Positions 5,315 to 8,055 of a stretch of 8,055 bases of DNA are shown here, one piece after another. Each line of letters opens with the position of its first letter. Position 1 is the stretch's first letter. A program made the translations under genes and the position numbers. Location: positions 1 to 8,055 of the forward strand of contig DZBA01000146.1 in assembly GCA_022729775.1 (NCBI GenBank). The letters run 5' to 3'. The notes under the pieces were generated by a model. The model made no database searches, was not told the origin of the DNA, and worked only from the letters and a program-made list of their open reading frames with translations. Origin of the DNA: Anaerolinea thermophila (GTDB lineage: Bacteria; Chloroflexota; Anaerolineae; Anaerolineales; Villigracilaceae).

Positions 5315-7810
5315 CTATTTCACCGTGACTTGAATCACAGCCGTATCCACGCGCTGATCCTGCCGGATGACGAGCAGCCGCACTGCATACAAACCGCTCA
5401 AGCCTTTTGTATCCCATTCTGCCAGTACGCCGCTTTCGACAGGGGTGGTTGAATCGCTTCCAATTTGAATCCACTCTTTGGGGTTGAGTCCCAGCCCGGC
5501 TTGCACGCGATAATATTGAAAGTTTTCACCGGAAGCCGTGCCGATGATTTTCACAACGTCATCCGTGATTTCGGTGAATAATGCGGGCGCGGAAATATTC
5601 GCGTCGGGGTTGGTCTGCGGCGGTTGAATGGCATCATACGCGCTGGGCGGAACTTCCAGCCCGGCGTTCGATGCCCAGCTGCGCGCATGTTCAGGGACAA
5701 TGAGATACACGCGCGTTTGAATCAACTCCGGCGGGGTGAATACAGTCGCCAGCAGGTTCGTCTCGCGGTTGGTGTCAAATTCGCGGTAGAGGTTGTCTGC
5801 CTGCGCGGGTTCATTCCCATTCAGGAAAACCTCGTTCACCAATCGCGGACATTCGCGCGTGGGCAGCATCCCCGATGGGTCGCAGACGGTGACGGTGGAA
5901 ATGCCCGGCGGAGCGGTCCAACCGCCGGCGGGGGAATTTCCCGACGCGAGTTTCATCAACGCGTTCCACAATGCGGATGGCGCATTCGGCGCGACCTTTG
6001 TTTTTTCATCGTGCGCGCCTGTCCATGTCACAACCGTATACGCGGGCGTATATCCCACAACCCACGCATCGAGTCCTTCATGTGTTTGACCGACCTTCAC
6101 GCCCGCAGGTCTGCCGATGTCGAAGGCGCTTGCGTCTTTCCGCGCGGATTCATCGCTCAGGACGTGCGTCATCAAATATGCCAGCGTTGCGGGCAGTACG
6201 GGTTTGGTTTGCGGAATGTTCCAATCGAGCAGCGCGGAACGGTTCAAATCTTCCACGCGCAAAACGGCAGTGGGCATAAATTCATCTTTGAGGCTGCGCC
6301 CAAAATACACGCCCTGTTTTGCAAAGACGCCATACGCGCCCGCGAGCTGCAACATGCTGACATTTTGCGAATTGATTCCAAACGACGATTCGATATCCGT
6401 CACATTTTCAATTCCCATTTGCGCTTTCAAATTTTCCATCGGGATTTGATAATCGTTCGCAAGCGCGATTCTTAATCGCATGGGACCATGAAACGCGCCG
6501 TCGAAATTTTGGGCGGGGTCTTCGCTGGGAATATCCCAAGTCAATGAGGCGGGACTTAATCCGCGCGTGAAGCCTGTCAGGTACACAAACGTATCGAGGC
6601 TTGAACCCGCCGGGTGTTCGCTGACCAGCGGAGTCTCTTCGCCGCGATTTGTCTCGCCGACCAGCGCGAGGATTTGTCCTGTATTCGGGTCGAGGATGAG
6701 CGCGCTGGAGGATGCCTCCGCGAGCGTGATGGATGTCGGCAGCAGCGGAAGCAGCCGCGCGGCGTCACATTCCTTTTCGTTCTGCTTTGCAATCCGCGCC
6801 GCGTATGCTTCTGTGATGCACTTTGCTTCCCTTTGCAATTCATAATCCAGCGTGGTGATGACCTTCAATCCGCCGCGCTCGATTCTTTCGCGCGGAAGTT
6901 GCGCGGTCAATTGGGACATGACCAAATTCCGAAACGCGGGCGCAAAGTCCCATGGGGAGTCGGGTGCGGGCTGTACTTTGGGCGTTTCGATAAGCGCAAT
7001 TGCGGCGCGCTCACTGCTGACCATTTTCATTTCATTCAGCACGTAAATCACTTCACGTCCGCGCTGCAAGGCGACCTGTTCCGCGTCCAACGGATTCAAC
7101 GCGGGCGTTTCGCTTGTCGCCGCGAGAATTACTGATTCTGCCAGAGTCAAATTGGAAGCCGACTTGCCGAAATATAAGCGCGAGGCGGCATCCACGCCAA
7201 AGGCGTAATTTCCAAAATGCGCGGTGTTGAGATACCACTCCATGATTTGCTCGCGCCCAAACTGCGACGTAATCTGCGCGGCGAGAATCCGCTCGCGGAT
7301 GGCGCGGCGCAGCGAAGGCTTTTCGGTATAAAGAATAAAATCGTAAATGAGTTTTTGCGCGATGGTCGGGTGCGCGTCCGGGTTGTCATATCCTTGCAGG
7401 GCGTATCCCGAATGGAATCGGAATTGCGGGTCTTGCACGGCGATGATGGCGTTCACCATATCATCGGGGATGTGCTGCGGGTTTTGCGGGTTGATGGGGA
7501 TGTACCTGCGCGGCGCGTCGGTGGGCGAGAATGTGTAAAGCAGGGTTGCGCCTGTGCGGTCGTAGACTCGCGTTGGTTCGAGCAATATCCCATCGGGCGG
7601 GTTGAACAGGCGCGGCAGGATTTCCACAGAGGGCAGGTCGCGGGTGATATCGGCATAGGCAAACGCGCCAATCAGAATCAACGCGCCAAGCATGACCGAG
7701 ATGATCATGCCTGCCGTCATCACAAATCCGCGTGTGCGGTTGGCGTTGGCGCGTTGCCGCGCGAGTCGCCGCTCACGCCGCGCGCGAAGGATGGGTAAAA
7801 ATTTTTGCAT
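5315..7810 (-). CDS. Class A penicillin-binding protein homologue with degenerate catalytic motifs (probable pseudoenzyme)
   Basis: The 831-residue protein has a basic cytoplasmic tail (1-29), one membrane helix (about 30-53), a GT51 glycosyltransferase-like domain (about 75-270), a transpeptidase-like domain (about 365-625) and a C-terminal beta-rich extracellular domain (about 690-831). Normally such proteins polymerise and cross-link peptidoglycan. Here the GT51 ExD start motif E-D-x-x-F is Q126-D127-P-Q-F, the S-T-I-T-Q-Q motif is P-T-I-A-Q-K (148-153), and the segment between them is about ten residues shorter than usual. In the transpeptidase, S403 of SxxK remains but Lys is D406, SxN is D453-Y-Q455, and KTGT is K572-V-G-Q575. 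Surrounding landmarks (WYLNTAHFGNYAFGV, 192-206; D-A-W-V-V-G-Y-T-P, 581-589) are well kept and the frame is unbroken. It is therefore probably a non-catalytic scaffold or regulator, or has changed activity. No Shine-Dalgarno precedes the ATG; the alternative M31 would remove the basic tail and has no better site. Confidence 0.88.
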   Translation of the reverse strand: MQKFLPILRARRERRLARQRANANRTRGFVMTAGMIISVMLGALILIGAFAYADITRDLPSVEILPRLFNPPDGILLEPTRVYDRTGATLLYTFSPTDAPRRYIPINPQNPQHIPDDMVNAIIAVQDPQFRFHSGYALQGYDNPDAHPTIAQKLIYDFILYTEKPSLRRAIRERILAAQITSQFGREQIMEWYLNTAHFGNYAFGVDAASRLYFGKSASNLTLAESVILAATSETPALNPLDAEQVALQRGREVIYVLNEMKMVSSERAAIALIETPKVQPAPDSPWDFAPAFRNLVMSQLTAQLPRERIERGGLKVITTLDYELQREAKCITEAYAARIAKQNEKECDAARLLPLLPTSITLAEASSSALILDPNTGQILALVGETNRGEETPLVSEHPAGSSLDTFVYLTGFTRGLSPASLTWDIPSEDPAQNFDGAFHGPMRLRIALANDYQIPMENLKAQMGIENVTDIESSFGINSQNVSMLQLAGAYGVFAKQGVYFGRSLKDEFMPTAVLRVEDLNRSALLDWNIPQTKPVLPATLAYLMTHVLSDESARKDASAFDIGRPAGVKVGQTHEGLDAWVVGYTPAYTVVTWTGAHDEKTKVAPNAPSALWNALMKLASGNSPAGGWTAPPGISTVTVCDPSGMLPTRECPRLVNEVFLNGNEPAQADNLYREFDTNRETNLLATVFTPPELIQTRVYLIVPEHARSWASNAGLEVPPSAYDAIQPPQTNPDANISAPALFTEITDDVVKIIGTASGENFQYYRVQAGLGLNPKEWIQIGSDSTTPVESGVLAEWDTKGLSGLYAVRLLVIRQDQRVDTAVIQVTVK

Positions 7811-7816
7811 GAAGGG

Positions 7817-7822
7817 ATTTTA
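7817..7822 (-). promoter_or_regulatory. Candidate -10 box for leaderless expression of the PBP homologue
   Basis: TAAAAT on the minus strand (7822-7817, 5 of 6 to the consensus) ends 6 nt before the ATG at 7810, so transcription would start at or next to the A of the start codon. No purine-rich ribosome binding site lies between. This spacing is what known leaderless bacterial genes show. No good -35 box is seen 16-18 nt further upstream, where the hairpin 7826-7860 lies, so the call is weak. Confidence 0.3.
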
Positions 7823-7825
7823 ATG

Positions 7826-7860
7826 CAAGACCTCCAAGTTTAGAAAAACTGGAGGTCTTG
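7826..7860. repeat. Hairpin repeat upstream of the PBP gene, related to the split terminator
   Basis: Arm 7826-7841 pairs with arm 7846-7860 over 15 positions with one bulged A; the outer 11 bp (CAAGACCTCCA/TGGAGGTCTTG) are perfect. The loop sequence TTTAGAAA and the CCTCC core are shared with the hairpin at 5157-5308, so both belong to one repeat family. Neither strand has a T-run after the stem, so it is not a clear intrinsic terminator. Copy 2 of the 108-bp element begins at the very next base. Confidence 0.65.
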
Positions 7861-7968
7861 GTGTGCGCGCAAAGGTTGTCACCTGGGACTGCAAAATCTC
7901 CCGATTTTGCCTCGAAAGTCAGGACGCGAAGCGTTCGAATCCATCCCTGACATGTTTTGCGTGCACGC
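7861..7968 (+). mobile_element. MITE-like element, copy 2
   Basis: It has the same length and orientation as copy 1, with 99 of the first 100 positions identical. Its left end is GTGTGCGCGCAAA (7861-7873) and its right end TTTGCGTGCACGC (7956-7968), matching the copy 1 right end at 11 of 13 positions. Both internal hairpins are preserved. It overlaps copy 3 at its right end, so it has no flanking duplication of its own; any target-site duplication for the pair would be the base pairs before 7861 (AGGTCTTG) repeated beyond the window. Confidence 0.65.
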
Positions 7969-8055
7969 AAAGGTTGTCACCTGGGACTGCAAAATCTCCT
8001 GATTTTGCCTCGAAAGTCAGGACGCGAAGCGTTCGAATCCATCCCTGACATGTTT
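7956..8055 (+). mobile_element. MITE-like element, copy 3, cut by window edge
   Basis: It repeats copy 2 with a period of 98 bp. The join TTTGCGTGCACGCAAA (7956-7971) is a perfect 16-bp palindrome that serves at once as the right end of copy 2 and the left end of copy 3. One difference from copies 1 and 2 is C to T in the 4-nt loop of the GCAAAATC/GATTTTGC hairpin. The window stops at the right end (CATGTTT), so further tandem copies may follow. Together with 7811-7860 this 245-nt stretch holds no credible gene. Confidence 0.6.

Noticed and set aside
5009..5452. Open frame of 147 codons on the plus strand
   Set aside because: It crosses the tnaA start, the repeat element and the 3' end of the PBP gene in antisense; it is open by chance.
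5624..6475. Long plus-strand open frame (283 codons) opposite the PBP gene
   Set aside because: It is the antisense shadow of a well-supported gene and is rich in Arg, His and Cys, as such shadows are in CG-rich codon contexts.
7826..7860. Intrinsic terminator
   Set aside because: The stem is strong, but neither strand has a T-run after it.
7863..8048. Open frame of 61 codons on the plus strand
   Set aside because: It lies wholly in tandem repeat copies 2 and 3; no start context or protein-like composition supports it.
7861..8055. CRISPR array
   Set aside because: The units are 98 bp apart with no variable spacers between short repeats; the whole unit is repeated.

Overview
The window carries four protein genes, all on the minus strand, separated by short repeat-rich gaps. 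Reading in the direction of transcription (right to left), they are: an 831-residue membrane-anchored class A penicillin-binding protein (PBP) homologue (7810-5315); a tryptophanase (5019-3637); the single-strand DNA exonuclease RecJ (3569-1302); and a secreted zinc metallopeptidase of metzincin type that runs off the left edge (from 1190). The host is probably a member of the Chloroflexota, class Anaerolineae. That is an inference from the style of the PBP, including its extracellular C-terminal domain, from the long RecJ, from the composition, and from the many heptamer and hairpin repeats. No marker gene in the window proves it.

The most unusual gene is the PBP homologue. Its frame is intact and its fold landmarks are recognisable, but the signature catalytic residues of both enzymatic domains are altered: the glycosyltransferase Glu-Asp pair is Gln-Asp, SxxK has become S-S-L-D, SxN has become D-Y-Q, and KTG has become K-V-G. 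It looks like a conserved pseudoenzyme, not a working peptidoglycan synthase.

The most unusual non-coding feature is a 108-bp repeat with 13-bp imperfect inverted ends. One copy (5181-5288) sits between two copies of an 8-bp sequence, inside the loop of what would otherwise be a continuous terminator hairpin just after the PBP gene. Two more copies stand in tandem upstream of the same gene (7861-8055, the last cut by the window edge), sharing one inverted end as a perfect 16-bp palindrome. This is the picture expected of a small non-autonomous (MITE-like) mobile element.

A second repeat theme has a 7-bp period. Short heptamer arrays occur twice inside recJ and once directly before its start codon, where they take the place of a Shine-Dalgarno sequence and form part of a long hairpin. 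The genes do not form an obvious single pathway: cell-envelope protein, amino-acid catabolism, DNA repair and secreted proteolysis. tnaA and recJ are 67 nt apart and might be co-transcribed; the others have their own upstream signals, including a well-formed candidate promoter before the peptidase gene and a possible leaderless start for the PBP gene.
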